Shown: positions 34,884 through 43,944 of the stretch, piece after piece
Layout of the letters: each line of letters begins with the position of its first letter
How positions within the stretch are numbered: the stretch's first letter is position 1
Assembly: GCA_017828975.1 (NCBI GenBank)
Contig: JAGAJN010000023.1
Coordinates: 46,899-110,898 of the forward strand
Reading direction: 5' to 3'
Length of the DNA stretch: 64,000 nucleotides
Origin: Oscillospiraceae bacterium
GTDB taxonomy: Bacteria; Bacillota; Clostridia; Oscillospirales; Ruminococcaceae
The notes under the pieces: model-generated
Seen by the model: only the letters and a program-made list of their open reading frames with translations
Told to the model about the DNA's origin: nothing
Databases searched by the model: none
Translations under genes and position numbers: made by a program

Positions 34884-35384
34884 ATGAGGATACTTATTGC
34901 AGGAGTAAAGGGCGTAAAAAGCGCATCTCACAAAACGCTGAATACCATCACAAACGATGTAGAAAAGCTGGTTGCAATACCTGACAGGCTCACCATTGCC
35001 GATGAGATCACGGCAGCTGTCAGGGAGAACAGGGCAGATTTTTATCTGCTTCTCTGCGATAAATACGGTCTGACGGACAAGGTTGGCGTGGAGATCGCTG
35101 CAAATCTTGATGACGGAAGTATGCTTACCACCGATTTTGACTGCTCATATGTGGTGGATTTCTTCAAGTCAAGGGGATTCGGCGCATATCTTTCGTCCAA
35201 TGCGGGGGTGACATACGGAAACCTGATGTATTCGGCGGCATTATCCGAGCTGGAACGTCAGGGGAAACCCGCCGCTGCCCTGCTTTTGCATATCCCGAGG
35301 ATAGACCGAATATCCAGCAAGCGCAAGTTTGTAGGTATTCTGGAGGCTTTTATTGAGCATATCCAACGGAAGGGCAAGGGATAA
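34884..35384 (+). CDS. Peptidase C15 (pyroglutamyl-peptidase I)-like protein lacking the catalytic Cys
   Basis: 166 aa from ATG 34884 (ACGGAGG upstream). The fold markers of pyroglutamyl peptidase are readable: VGVEIAANLDD corresponds to the family's ERVAIN segment and keeps the Glu (E70); LLLHIP keeps the His (H136). The SSNAGVTYGNLMY stretch lines up with the AGxxxCN active-site segment, but the Cys position is Gly (G112). The protein is also shorter than the usual about 210 aa. It is likely inactive as a cysteine peptidase, or has changed function. The assignment rests on motif reading and is moderate. Confidence 0.55.
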   Translation: MRILIAGVKGVKSASHKTLNTITNDVEKLVAIPDRLTIADEITAAVRENRADFYLLLCDKYGLTDKVGVEIAANLDDGSMLTTDFDCSYVVDFFKSRGFGAYLSSNAGVTYGNLMYSAALSELERQGKPAAALLLHIPRIDRISSKRKFVGILEAFIEHIQRKGKG

Positions 35385-35394
35385 TTTCATAAGT

Positions 35395-35438
35395 AAACGG
35401 CTGCTTTCTCTCGTGATGGAGAGAAGGCAGCCGTTTTT
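35395..35438. terminator. Bidirectional terminator between the C15-like gene and oadB
   Basis: 18-bp stem (arms 35395-35412 and 35419-35436; one mismatch) with a 6-nt loop, then TTTTT on the plus strand. Confidence 0.9.
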
Positions 35439-35465
35439 GTTAATGAATAATGGTATTCCGGAAAA

Positions 35466-36683
35466 TCACACGGGAACGATACTCAGCAGAACGCCCGCTG
35501 CAACTGCAGAACCGATAACGCCTGCAACGTTGGGACCAAGTGCGTGCATAAGCAGGAAGTTGGAGGGATTGTACTGCGCTCCGACCTTCTGCGAAACTCT
35601 TGCAGCCATAGGAACTGCGGAAACACCCGCCGAACCGATAAGGGGATTTACCTTGCCCTTTGTTGCCCAGCACATGATCTTTCCGAACAGAACGCCCGAT
35701 GCAGTACCTACGCAGAATGCCACAACGCCCAATGCAAGTACCATCAGGAACTTTGCGTTGATGATGTTTGCTGCGGTAGTGGTCGCACCAACGGAAATGC
35801 CGAGGAAGATAGTAATGATGTTCATCAGCTCGTTCTGAGCGGTCTTGCAAAGACGGTCAACAACACCGCTTTCCTTGAAGAGGTTGCCCAGCATAAGCAT
35901 GCCGACCAGCGGAGCAGCCGAGGGGATAAGCAGGGAGATTACGACAGTTACAACGATGGGGAAGATAATCTTCTCGGTCTTGGAAACCTCGCGGAGCTGT
36001 GTCATAACGATCTTGCGCTCCTTGTCGGTGGTGAGAAGCTTCATAATAGGCGGCTGAATGATGGGAACCAGTGCCATATAGGTGTAAGCGGCAAGCGCAA
36101 TGTTTCCGACATCGATCTCAAATGCGACACCGTCGGGAGATGCGCCCGCAGCCAGCAGACGGCTTGAAACGTAGATAGCCGTAGGACCGTCAGCACCGCC
36201 GATGATAGCGATAGAACCTGCCTCCTGAGCAGTAAAGCCCATAGCGGCAGCACCGATAAATGTCAGGAAGATACCTGCCTGTGCGGCGGCACCCAGCAGG
36301 AAGCTTTTGGGATTGGCGATCAGCGGACCGAAGTCGGTCATACAGCCGATGCCGAGGAAGATAAGCGGGGGATATATCTGTAACTTAACGCCCAGATAGA
36401 GCAGGTCAAGAAGTCCGCCCTCGTGCAATATCCGCCCGAAGTCAAGCTCCTTTCCTCCGCTGATGTCAAACAGCTCGGGGTGATACATATCGGCGCCCGG
36501 CAGATTTGTAAGCAGCATACCAAATGCGATAGGCAGGAGGAGCAGAGGCTCAAACCCCTTCTTTATCGCAAGAAACATAAACACAAAGGAGATGAGTATC
36601 ATCAGCCCCGACTGCCAAGTCATATTGGCAAAGCCCGACTGCGACCATAATTCTCCGATGGTACTCAGAAAACCGTCCAACAT
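35466..36683 (-). CDS. Sodium-translocating decarboxylase pump, beta subunit
   Basis: 405 aa, about nine to eleven membrane segments. Family stretches: ISFVFMFLAIKKGFEPLLLLPIAFG, IGCMTDFGPLIANP with the Asp important for Na+ binding, GSIAIIGGADGPTAIYVS, and NMxNPSN-like NPSNFLLMHALGPNV. It couples decarboxylation of a biotin-bound carboxyl (oxaloacetate, methylmalonyl-CoA or glutaconyl-CoA pumps) to Na+ export. Only the gamma subunit is adjacent; alpha and the biotin carrier are not in the window. Therefore the substrate cannot be told. GGAAAGG precedes the ATG. Confidence 0.92.
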   Translation of the reverse strand: MLDGFLSTIGELWSQSGFANMTWQSGLMILISFVFMFLAIKKGFEPLLLLPIAFGMLLTNLPGADMYHPELFDISGGKELDFGRILHEGGLLDLLYLGVKLQIYPPLIFLGIGCMTDFGPLIANPKSFLLGAAAQAGIFLTFIGAAAMGFTAQEAGSIAIIGGADGPTAIYVSSRLLAAGASPDGVAFEIDVGNIALAAYTYMALVPIIQPPIMKLLTTDKERKIVMTQLREVSKTEKIIFPIVVTVVISLLIPSAAPLVGMLMLGNLFKESGVVDRLCKTAQNELMNIITIFLGISVGATTTAANIINAKFLMVLALGVVAFCVGTASGVLFGKIMCWATKGKVNPLIGSAGVSAVPMAARVSQKVGAQYNPSNFLLMHALGPNVAGVIGSAVAAGVLLSIVPV

Positions 36684-36729
36684 AAATAATATCTGACCTT
36701 TCCTTAGAATTTAAAAGCCGCAGCAGACA

Positions 36730-37092
36730 TCAGAAGCTGCTTGTCATTTCGGAACGTGCGGCAGCACCCCATGCGTTTCTTCTCGGTGCGGAACGCTTTA
36801 CGCTCTTGATGGCATAAACGGTACCGTCAGCCTCTGCCATTGCAGCAACAGCAGCTGCGATAACTGCGATAACCTCGTCGTCATCGGCTGATGATGAAAC
36901 GGGTGCAGTTGCGGGGGTGGGTTTTGCGGGTTTTGCGGCGGGGACGGGCTTAGCGTCCTTCTTTGAGGTTTTCAACGCTTCAAAGATCTTGCCCATAATT
37001 GTTATAGCCGCAATAAGAAGAACAAGTCCCAGAAATACCACGACCAGTCCAGTCAGAACGACCGTGAAGACATAGCTCCAATCCATTTGCAC
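36730..37092 (-). CDS. OadG-family gamma subunit of the sodium pump decarboxylase
   Basis: 120 aa from a GTG at 37092 (AAAGGAG 11 nt upstream). One N-terminal TM (about 8-32) is followed by an Ala/Pro-rich linker (PVPAAKPAKPTPATAPVSS) and an ISCQIA-like region DEVIAVIAAAVAAMAEAD. The end NAWGAAARSEM is shared by such gamma subunits. It helps assemble the alpha subunit on the membrane. It is first gene of a two-gene unit with the beta subunit (46-nt gap). The region 37093-37344 between it and the divergent MscS gene is AT-rich, holds promoters only, and shows no gene. Confidence 0.85.
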   Translation of the reverse strand: MQMDWSYVFTVVLTGLVVVFLGLVLLIAAITIMGKIFEALKTSKKDAKPVPAAKPAKPTPATAPVSSSADDDEVIAVIAAAVAAMAEADGTVYAIKSVKRSAPRRNAWGAAARSEMTSSF

Positions 37093-37344
37093 GGATAAAA
37101 CATCTCCTTTTTGTGTAATAAGCCGAATTCCGACATATTACAATCATTATCCAAATTATTATACCTTATTTTTGACAAAAAAGCAATATAGAATTTTATA
37201 ATTATTATTCAAACTTTTTATGAATGTTATCCAAAAGGCAATCAGAAAAAAATTTTTACAGATTTTTCGGATAAAGTGCTTCAAAACCATATTACCATAT
37301 GTTAAAATATCTTTCGTATGAAAATTTCAACGGGAGGTATCCAT

Positions 37345-38202
37345 ATGGAAAATGAAGCAGTAGTAAAAATCGAAGAAAATATCTCTGACGGAGTGGATTT
37401 TCTGTCCAAGATATGGGACAGTATCCTTCACTTTCTTCCGACGCTGATATTTGCTCTTGTGGTTTACATAGTTTGCGCTATTGTGATGAAAGTGGTTATG
37501 AAGCTGGTGGACAAGGGCGGCGAGTCGGGGAAGATAGAAAAGACCATCTACCGTTTCCTGCGTTCGCTGATAAGCATTGCCATGAAGTGCATTACTGTGA
37601 TAACGGTGCTTTCGGTGCTGGGAGTGCCTATGACGTCCATTATTGCGGTGATAACCACAGCGGGCGTTGCTATCGGTCTTGCGCTGAAGGACAGCCTTGG
37701 AAATATTGCGGGCGGATTCCTCATTATGATAACAAAGCCCTTTAAGATAGGAGATTATGTGTCCTTCGGCGGCGTTGAGGGAACTGTTGAAGAGATAGGC
37801 ATTGTTGGAACTGCAATCAAAACTGTTGACAACAAGGTCATTCATTGTCCCAACGGCTCGGTGTCCACATCTACCGTGACCAATTTCAGCGAGAAGGCTA
37901 CAAGGCGTGTTGACATCAATTTCAGCATTGACTACGAGGACGATTTCAGAAAGGCTGAGGAGATAATCGGCGAGGTGATTTCCGCTCACAGACTTATCCT
38001 CGACGACCCCGCACCTACTGTAAGAGTGGTGAGCCACGCAGACAGCGCTATTGTTCTTACCACCAGGGCATGGGTAAAGACGGAAAATTACTGGGACGTT
38101 TACTTTGACCTGATGGAGCAGGTCAAGGAGGCGTTTGACAAGAACGGTATCTCCATTCCCTTTAACAAGCTAGATGTTAATGTCAGAAATCACGAAAAAT
38201 AA
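37345..38202 (+). CDS. Small-conductance mechanosensitive channel (MscS family)
   Basis: 285 aa from ATG 37345 (GGGAGG upstream; an earlier in-frame ATG at 37318 lacks a site). Three TM helices. The pore helix has TTAGVAIGLALKDSLGNIAGGF with the Gly/Ala pattern of MscS. The beta domain follows (YVSFGGVEGTVEEIGIVGTAIKTVDN). The C-terminal alpha/beta vestibule is complete. It opens on hypo-osmotic shock to release solutes. It is a single gene. Confidence 0.93.
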   Translation: MENEAVVKIEENISDGVDFLSKIWDSILHFLPTLIFALVVYIVCAIVMKVVMKLVDKGGESGKIEKTIYRFLRSLISIAMKCITVITVLSVLGVPMTSIIAVITTAGVAIGLALKDSLGNIAGGFLIMITKPFKIGDYVSFGGVEGTVEEIGIVGTAIKTVDNKVIHCPNGSVSTSTVTNFSEKATRRVDINFSIDYEDDFRKAEEIIGEVISAHRLILDDPAPTVRVVSHADSAIVLTTRAWVKTENYWDVYFDLMEQVKEAFDKNGISIPFNKLDVNVRNHEK

Positions 38203-38222
38203 TTATTTGCGCTAAATCAAAG

Positions 38223-38262
38223 GCGGTCTGACCGAACAAATATCGGTCAGACCGCTTGATTT
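38223..38262. terminator. Bidirectional terminator between MscS and dapB
   Basis: Perfect 13-bp stem GCGGTCTGACCGA / TCGGTCAGACCGC with a 7-nt loop; TTGATTTTT follows on the plus strand. Confidence 0.85.
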
Positions 38263-38272
38263 TTATATGTGA

Positions 38273-39031
38273 TTATTTAGCGTCAACCAGCGCAGCCATA
38301 TCGTAAAGCCCCGGCTTCTGCCCGCTGAGGAAAACAGCGGCATTTACCGCACCTACCGCAAACACCTGCTTTGAAGCAGCCTGATGGGACAGGGTGATTA
38401 CCTCGTCACGTCCCGCAAAAATAATGTCGTGTTCGCCAACGATAGTGCCGCCTCTGATGGAGTGCATGCCTATTTCGTTATGCTCTCTCTTTTTGCGCAT
38501 GGAGTGGCGGTCGTAGATGTACTGATACTTATTGTCGAGAGTTTCGTTGATGGAGTTTGCAAGCATAATAGCTGTTCCGCTGGGAGCGTCTATCTTCTGA
38601 TTGTGGTGCTTCTCAACTATCTCAATATCAAACTGATCTCCCAGAATTGAAGCCGCAGTTTTTGCCAGCTTGCAAAGCAGATTTATTCCCAGCGACATAT
38701 TGAACGTAAAGAACACGGGGATCTGCTCGGAAGCCTTTTTGATCTTCTCTATCTGCTCGGGGGAATAGCCTGTTGTTGCGAAAACCACAGCTGTTCCCGT
38801 GGAAAGACCATATTCCAGCAGTCCGTCCAGAGAAGCGGGGTGGGAGAAGTCGATAATAACATCGGGCTTTGCGGAAAGCTCACGGGGATTTGCCACAATG
38901 GGGAAATCCGCATAAGGCTCGGTATTGATGTCGATACCGCCAACCACCTTGCAGTCGCTGCGTTCGGAAATAACAGAATTGATAACTCTGCCCATTTTTC
39001 CGTTTGCGCCGCAGATAACAATATTAACCAT
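38273..39031 (-). CDS. dapB: 4-hydroxy-tetrahydrodipicolinate reductase
   Basis: 252 aa. Nucleotide-binding start VICGANGKMGRVI and the DapB signature EKHHNQKIDAPSGTA with its catalytic His and Lys. It reduces the dapA product with NAD(P)H in lysine and diaminopimelate synthesis. It is last gene of asd-GNAT-dapA-dapB and is controlled through the lysine riboswitch upstream. AAAGGACG precedes the ATG. Gap to dapA is 21 nt. Confidence 0.96.
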   Translation of the reverse strand: MVNIVICGANGKMGRVINSVISERSDCKVVGGIDINTEPYADFPIVANPRELSAKPDVIIDFSHPASLDGLLEYGLSTGTAVVFATTGYSPEQIEKIKKASEQIPVFFTFNMSLGINLLCKLAKTAASILGDQFDIEIVEKHHNQKIDAPSGTAIMLANSINETLDNKYQYIYDRHSMRKKREHNEIGMHSIRGGTIVGEHDIIFAGRDEVITLSHQAASKQVFAVGAVNAAVFLSGQKPGLYDMAALVDAK

Positions 39032-39052
39032 TTTTATCGTCCTTTCGGGAAA

Positions 39053-39943
39053 TTACTTGATAAGTCCCAGCTTTTCCATAGAAGCCCTGAGAGTTGCCTT
39101 GTTAGCGTCGGTCATTTCCATAAGGGGCATTCTGAGAGTACCTGCGTTCATTCCGCAGAGGTTCATAGCTTCCTTAACGGGAATGGGGTTAACGTCGATG
39201 AACAGGTTGTTGATAAATTCCAGCAGGCTGATCTGCAGCTTCTGAGCCTCGGCAAAGTTGTTGTCAAGGCAGAACTTACACATATCATGAGTTTCCCTGG
39301 GCATAACGTTGGAAAGCACGGAAATAACGCCCTTTCCGCCCAGGGACATAATGGGAACTATCATATCATCGTTGCCGCTGTAAATGTCGATCTTGTCGCC
39401 GCATGCGGCAGCCAGCTTTGCCACATAGCCGATATTTCCGCTTGCTTCCTTTACTGCGCAGATATTCTTGTGTTCTGCAAGAGTCTTGATGGTGTCAACA
39501 GCCATGTTAACGCCTGTTCTGCCGGGGATATTGTAAAGGATAATGGGGATATTTACTGCATCTGCAATAGCGGTGAAGTGCGCAACAAGTCCTCTCTGGG
39601 ACGCCTTGTTATAGTATGGGGTAACTACCAGCAGAGCATCAACGCCTGCTGCTTCCGCTTCCTTGGAAAGAGCAACTGCGTAAGCGGTGTCGTTGCTGCC
39701 CGTGCCTGCAATAACGGGAACTCGCTTTGCGGTCCTCTTTACGCAGTAGCGGATACATTCGATATGCTCTTCATCGGTCATTGTGGACGCTTCGCCCGTT
39801 GTTCCGCAGACGATGATAGCGTCGGTGCCGTTTTCTATCTGATAGTCAATGTTCTTTCCGAACTGTTCAAAGTTAATGGAACCGTCAGCGTTCATAGGAG
39901 TTACGATAGCAACGCCTGCGCCTGTAAAAATAGTATTCTTCAT
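39053..39943 (-). CDS. dapA: 4-hydroxy-tetrahydrodipicolinate synthase
   Basis: 296 aa from the ATG at 39943 (AAAGGATC upstream); an ATG at 39961 has no site. TIM-barrel aldolase with GTTGEASTM (pyruvate carboxylate binding), VVTPYYNKASQRG, YNIPGRTGV with the catalytic Tyr, and ICAVKEASG with the Schiff-base Lys. It condenses pyruvate with aspartate semialdehyde, the first lysine-specific step. Confidence 0.97.
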   Translation of the reverse strand: MKNTIFTGAGVAIVTPMNADGSINFEQFGKNIDYQIENGTDAIIVCGTTGEASTMTDEEHIECIRYCVKRTAKRVPVIAGTGSNDTAYAVALSKEAEAAGVDALLVVTPYYNKASQRGLVAHFTAIADAVNIPIILYNIPGRTGVNMAVDTIKTLAEHKNICAVKEASGNIGYVAKLAAACGDKIDIYSGNDDMIVPIMSLGGKGVISVLSNVMPRETHDMCKFCLDNNFAEAQKLQISLLEFINNLFIDVNPIPVKEAMNLCGMNAGTLRMPLMEMTDANKATLRASMEKLGLIK

Positions 39944-39971
39944 AAAAATCGATCCTTTCAAAGCGAATGAT

Positions 39972-40430
39972 TCAGTTCATTTCGATCGTATAGGTAAGCC
40001 AGCTGTCGGGGGCGTATTTTCCGCCTATTTTATTGTAAAAGCATCTTGCGGAATGGTTCCAGTCGAGGCATTTCCATTCCAGACGGGCGCAGCCTTTTTC
40101 CTTTGCGGTCAGCTTTGCGGCATCAAAGAAGAGTTCGCCGATTCCGTTTCTGCGATATTCTTCGTCTATGAAAATATCCTCGATATACATTACCCGTTTG
40201 CCCGAAAATGTAGCTATCTTATAGAAATAATATGTCATTATCCCAACGGGAATGCCGTCCTGCTCGGCAATAGTTACCGACAGACCGTTTTCCTCGTTCA
40301 TAAGCCTTGTGAGGGCTTCGGGGGTGATGTTGCAGACGTCGCCTAACTTTTCGTATTCCGCAAGCTTTTTCAGATAGCCGACAATAAGTGCGGCATCAGC
40401 GTCCGTACCTTTTCTGAGTGTAATGCTCAT
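39972..40430 (-). CDS. GNAT-family N-acetyltransferase within the lysine operon
   Basis: 152 aa. GNAT fold with EDIFIDEEYRRNGIGELFF (acetyl-CoA pyrophosphate loop, RRNGIG) and a diamine-acetyltransferase-like end, LEWKCLDWNHSARCFYNKIG. The C-terminal YTIEM is like the SAT1 (spermidine/thialysine acetyltransferase) group. The stop of asd overlaps its start, so it is translated with the lysine genes. An amine such as lysine or a polyamine is a plausible substrate (inference). Confidence 0.82.
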   Translation of the reverse strand: MSITLRKGTDADAALIVGYLKKLAEYEKLGDVCNITPEALTRLMNEENGLSVTIAEQDGIPVGIMTYYFYKIATFSGKRVMYIEDIFIDEEYRRNGIGELFFDAAKLTAKEKGCARLEWKCLDWNHSARCFYNKIGGKYAPDSWLTYTIEMN

Positions 40431-41512
40431 CAGTCAAAATAGCCCTTTGCAGCCAGCAGCTCAGCCATCAGAACAGCGCCGCCTGCTGCACCTCTCAGGG
40501 TGTTGTGGGAAAGACCGACAAACTTGTAATCAAACAGAGTATCTTCTCTCAGACGGCCTGCGGAAACTGCCATACCGTTCTCGATATTTCTGTCAAGCTT
40601 AGCCTGAGGACGGTTATCCTCCTCGAAATAGTGGATAAACTGCTTGGGAGCGGAGGGCAGCTGCAGCTCCTGAGGAACGCCGCTGAAGCTTTCCCATGCC
40701 TTGATGATCTGCTCCTTGGTGGGCTTCTTCTTGAATGTTACGTAAACAGCAGCCGTGTGTCCGTCGGAAACGGGAACTCTCAGGCACTGTGCGGTGATAA
40801 CAGGCTCTGTTGCATTGACGATCTTTCCGCCCTCGACCTTGCCCCAGATCTTCAGAGGCTCCTGCTCGGACTTCTCTTCCTCGCCGCCGATATAGGGGAT
40901 AACGTTGTCAACTATCTCAGGCATTGTTTCAAAGGTCTTGCCTGCGCCGCTGATAGCCTGATATGTACATACAACAGCCTTTTCAACGCCGAATTCCTTC
41001 ATCAGGGGGTGGAACAGGGGAACATAGCTCTGGAGTGAGCAGTTGGACTTAACTGCGATAAAGCCTCTCTTTGTGCCAAGCCTTTCTCTCTGGGACTTGA
41101 TCACCTCGATATGCTCGGGGTTCAGCTCGGGGACTACCATGGGAACGTCGGGAGTTCCTCTGTGTGCGGAGTTATTGGAAACAACGGGGCACTCAGCCTT
41201 TGCGTAAGCTTCCTCGAGAGCCTTTATCTCGTCCTTCTTCATATTGACAGCGCAGAAAACGAAGTCAACGGAGGAGGAGATCTTCTCAATGTCGGCTGTT
41301 GCGTCCATTACTATCATATCCTTGAGATTTTCGGGGATAGGGGAGGTCATAGCCCACTTGTTGCCGATAGCGTCCTCAAGCCTTTTGCCTGCGGAACGTG
41401 CGGAGGCTGCAACTACCTCTACCTTAAACCAGGGGTGATTTGCAAGGAGCAGGCAGAATCTCTGTCCTACCATACCCGTTGCGCCGATGATACCAACCTT
41501 ATACTGCTTCAT
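40430..41512 (-). CDS. asd: Aspartate-semialdehyde dehydrogenase
   Basis: 360 aa from ATG 41512 (AAAGGAG 11 nt upstream; a nearer ATG at 41521 is too close to the site). NADP-binding start VGIIGATGMVGQRF, active-site Cys in SNCSLQ, and the catalytic His region VPVSDGHTAAVYV. The length and pattern match the archaeal/fungal-like ASADH type found in many Clostridia. It converts aspartyl phosphate to aspartate semialdehyde. First gene of the lysine operon, 51 nt after the leader terminator. Confidence 0.93.
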   Translation of the reverse strand: MKQYKVGIIGATGMVGQRFCLLLANHPWFKVEVVAASARSAGKRLEDAIGNKWAMTSPIPENLKDMIVMDATADIEKISSSVDFVFCAVNMKKDEIKALEEAYAKAECPVVSNNSAHRGTPDVPMVVPELNPEHIEVIKSQRERLGTKRGFIAVKSNCSLQSYVPLFHPLMKEFGVEKAVVCTYQAISGAGKTFETMPEIVDNVIPYIGGEEEKSEQEPLKIWGKVEGGKIVNATEPVITAQCLRVPVSDGHTAAVYVTFKKKPTKEQIIKAWESFSGVPQELQLPSAPKQFIHYFEEDNRPQAKLDRNIENGMAVSAGRLREDTLFDYKFVGLSHNTLRGAAGGAVLMAELLAAKGYFD

Positions 41513-41562
41513 TTCGATCATTTCTCCTTTTGGCATTTTGCCTTAAAATTATTGAATCAAAT

Positions 41563-41594
41563 AAAAAACCGACGGAAAATTACTTTCAGTCGGT
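41563..41594 (-). terminator. Expression-platform terminator of the lysine riboswitch
   Basis: Stem ACCGAC / GTCGGT with an inner GAAA / TTTC extension, followed on the minus strand by TTTTTT (A run 41563-41568). It lies between the aptamer and asd. A second hairpin, GACATAT / ATATGTC, sits just before it. Confidence 0.8.
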
Positions 41595-41653
41595 CATCAT
41601 ACAATTCAAAGAAATATTGACATATGGATTATTATAGTGTATAATAATATGTC

Positions 41654-41837
41654 GATAGCTCTCCATCAAACACCGAGTATAACTTCGGCGGAAGTATGAT
41701 GACAATTGCATATCTCTTAAATATGCAACCAGAATTACGGCTTGCCTGACCGTATCCTTCGGCGATATTGCCTTTCACTCCCGCTTTGACGGCTTGGCTG
41801 CCTGTTCGGGGTTACTTTTCGTTATCGCACCTCTATC
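41654..41837 (-). promoter_or_regulatory. Lysine riboswitch aptamer (L box)
   Basis: On the minus strand the conserved elements occur in order: GATAGAGGTGCGA, AAAGTAA, GAGTGAAAGGC, CGCCGAAGG, and the closing GGAGAGCTATC that pairs with the start (P1). This is the L-box consensus. When lysine binds, transcription should stop at the terminator before asd. Confidence 0.95.
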
Positions 41838-41848
41838 TGATTAAGGGT

Positions 41849-41877
41849 ATAGTATCATATTTTTTTCGGATTGTCAA
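41849..41877 (-). promoter_or_regulatory. Promoter of the lysine riboswitch and asd operon
   Basis: Minus strand: perfect TTGACA, 17-nt spacer, TACTAT. The aptamer starts about 12 nt after the -10. Confidence 0.85.
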
Positions 41878-41957
41878 GAGGTAAATCAATATTTTTCAAA
41901 TTTTTTTATTGAGTAATATTTTACATAAATAAATTTAAGGAATAAGAGGAAAACAGA

Positions 41958-42983
41958 ATGAAAAAATCGGATTTTTACTATGATCTGCCCGAGGAGCTGA
42001 TAGCTCAGACTCCCGTTGAACCGAGAAATGCGTCACGGCTGATGTGCGTTGACCGAAAAAGCGGTGAGATAACGCACTCACATTTTTATAATCTATGCGA
42101 AAAGCTTAAAAAAGGTGACCTGCTGGTGCTGAATGATTCGAGAGTTCTGCCCGCCCGTCTTTACGGCGAAAAGGAAGGGACAGGCTCGTTTATCGAGTTC
42201 CTTTTGCTGGAGCAGAAGGGGGACAAGCTTTGGGAGATACTTGTTCGTCCCGGCAAAAAAGCAAGGCCCGGGACACGGTTTTCCTTTGGCGGCGGGAAAC
42301 TTCGTGCGGAGATAATCGACACGGTTGAAGGCGGAAACCGTTTGGCGAAATTTGAGTGCGAGGGGAATTTCTTTGCCGTTCTGGAGGAGATAGGTCAGAT
42401 GCCCCTGCCGCCGTATATTACCGAAAAGCTGGAGAACCGTGAGCGTTATCAAACGGTCTATTCAAAGGAGCTTGGCTCTGCCGCTGCGCCTACTGCGGGT
42501 CTGCATTTCACTCCCGAGATGCTGGACGAAATTCGTGCAATGGGCGTGAACATTGCCTATGTTACGCTGCACGTCGGGCTGGGCACATTCCGTCCCGTTA
42601 AGGAGGACAATGTTCTCGACCATAAAATGCACAGTGAGCACTATTGGCTGCCCGCCGAAACTGCGGAGCTTATCAACAAGACCAAGGCGGAGGGCGGACG
42701 TGTCATCGCCGTCGGAACGACCTCCTGCCGTACTCTGGAAAGCGTCGGGACGTTCTTCGGGGAAATTTCCGAACGGAGCGGGTACACGGACATTTTCATC
42801 TATCCCGGCTACGAGTTCAAGGTCATAGACGGGCTTATCACCAATTTCCATCTGCCCGAAAGCACCCTTATTATGCTGGTTTCCGCATTTATGGGATATG
42901 AGAATACCATGAATGCGTACAAGGTCGCTGTTGAGGAGCGGTACAGATTTTTCAGCTTCGGAGATGCTATGTTTATCGGCTGA
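41958..42983 (+). CDS. queA: S-adenosylmethionine:tRNA ribosyltransferase-isomerase
   Basis: 341 aa, normal size. Typical start [18 protein letters not shown], then [32 protein letters not shown], and [13 protein letters not shown]. It transfers the ribose of SAM to preQ1 in tRNA, the penultimate step of queuosine. GAGGAAAA precedes the ATG. No other queuosine gene is adjacent. Confidence 0.97.
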   Translation: MKKSDFYYDLPEELIAQTPVEPRNASRLMCVDRKSGEITHSHFYNLCEKLKKGDLLVLNDSRVLPARLYGEKEGTGSFIEFLLLEQKGDKLWEILVRPGKKARPGTRFSFGGGKLRAEIIDTVEGGNRLAKFECEGNFFAVLEEIGQMPLPPYITEKLENRERYQTVYSKELGSAAAPTAGLHFTPEMLDEIRAMGVNIAYVTLHVGLGTFRPVKEDNVLDHKMHSEHYWLPAETAELINKTKAEGGRVIAVGTTSCRTLESVGTFFGEISERSGYTDIFIYPGYEFKVIDGLITNFHLPESTLIMLVSAFMGYENTMNAYKVAVEERYRFFSFGDAMFIG

Positions 42984-43076
42984 CGACTACAAAATCTCCG
43001 GAAGCTATTGAAAAATTCTGTCGGATATGATATAATAACTTAAAGCGTTAAAGCAAATATATCGGAGGCGTTTGCA

Positions 43077-43907
43077 ATGATAATTACTGTTGTTGGACTG
43101 GGACTGATAGGCGGTTCGCTGGCGAAAACCATAAAAAAACACACCGACCACACCGTTTACGGCGTTGATATAGACAAGGAAACCATTAATATGGCTGTTT
43201 CCCAAGGGGCGATAGACAGCGAAACGGACGACCTAGGTCTGGCTGATATTACCATAGTTGCTCTCTATCCCGTGGGAACTATCGACTACATAAGGGAGAA
43301 TGCTTCACGGTTCAAGAAGGGCAGTATCGTCATCGACACTTGCGGCATAAAAAAGGCGATAACCGATGGTGTCAGCGAGATCCTTGCGGAAAACGGCGTT
43401 ACCTTTATTGGCGTTCACCCTATGGCGGGACGGGAATTTTCGGGCTTTGCCTATGCTTTGGACAATCTTTTCGACAATGCAAGCTTTATTATCACGCCGA
43501 CGGAGTTTGTTTCCGAAGCAAAGCTTAATTTCCTGACGGATTTTGCATATTCTATCGGATTTAAGAAGGTAGTTACCGCAACGCCCAAGGAGCATGACGA
43601 GATCATTGCGTTCACCAGCCAGCTTGCGCACGTTGTTTCCAACGGTTACATAAAAAGCCCCACACACCTGAAGCAGCTCGGGTTCAGCGCAGGCAGCTTT
43701 CAGGACCTCACAAGAGTTGCAAAGCTCAATGAGGATATGTGGACGCCGCTTTTTCTTATGAACAAGGAGCCGCTTTGCTTTGAGATAAACAATCTTATCG
43801 ACCGTCTGACCGAGTATCGGGACGCTATCCAAAATGATGATGCGGACACACTTCGTCAGCTGCTTCGTGACGGACGTATCCTTAAAGAGAATACTAAGGT
43901 GCTTTGA
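43077..43907 (+). CDS. tyrA: Prephenate dehydrogenase
   Basis: 276 aa. Rossmann start VVGLGLIGGSLAKTI with an acidic residue (VDID) for NAD. GVHPMAGREFSGF is the TyrA signature, with the catalytic His and the Arg that holds the side-chain carboxylate. TSQLAHVVSNGYI follows. It oxidises prephenate to 4-hydroxyphenylpyruvate in tyrosine synthesis. No ACT domain is present, so feedback control is probably absent. GGAGGCG precedes the ATG. Confidence 0.92.
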   Translation: MIITVVGLGLIGGSLAKTIKKHTDHTVYGVDIDKETINMAVSQGAIDSETDDLGLADITIVALYPVGTIDYIRENASRFKKGSIVIDTCGIKKAITDGVSEILAENGVTFIGVHPMAGREFSGFAYALDNLFDNASFIITPTEFVSEAKLNFLTDFAYSIGFKKVVTATPKEHDEIIAFTSQLAHVVSNGYIKSPTHLKQLGFSAGSFQDLTRVAKLNEDMWTPLFLMNKEPLCFEINNLIDRLTEYRDAIQNDDADTLRQLLRDGRILKENTKVL

Positions 43908-43944
43908 TTTTACCTAACAGTTGTTAGGTAGATTTCCAAAATAA

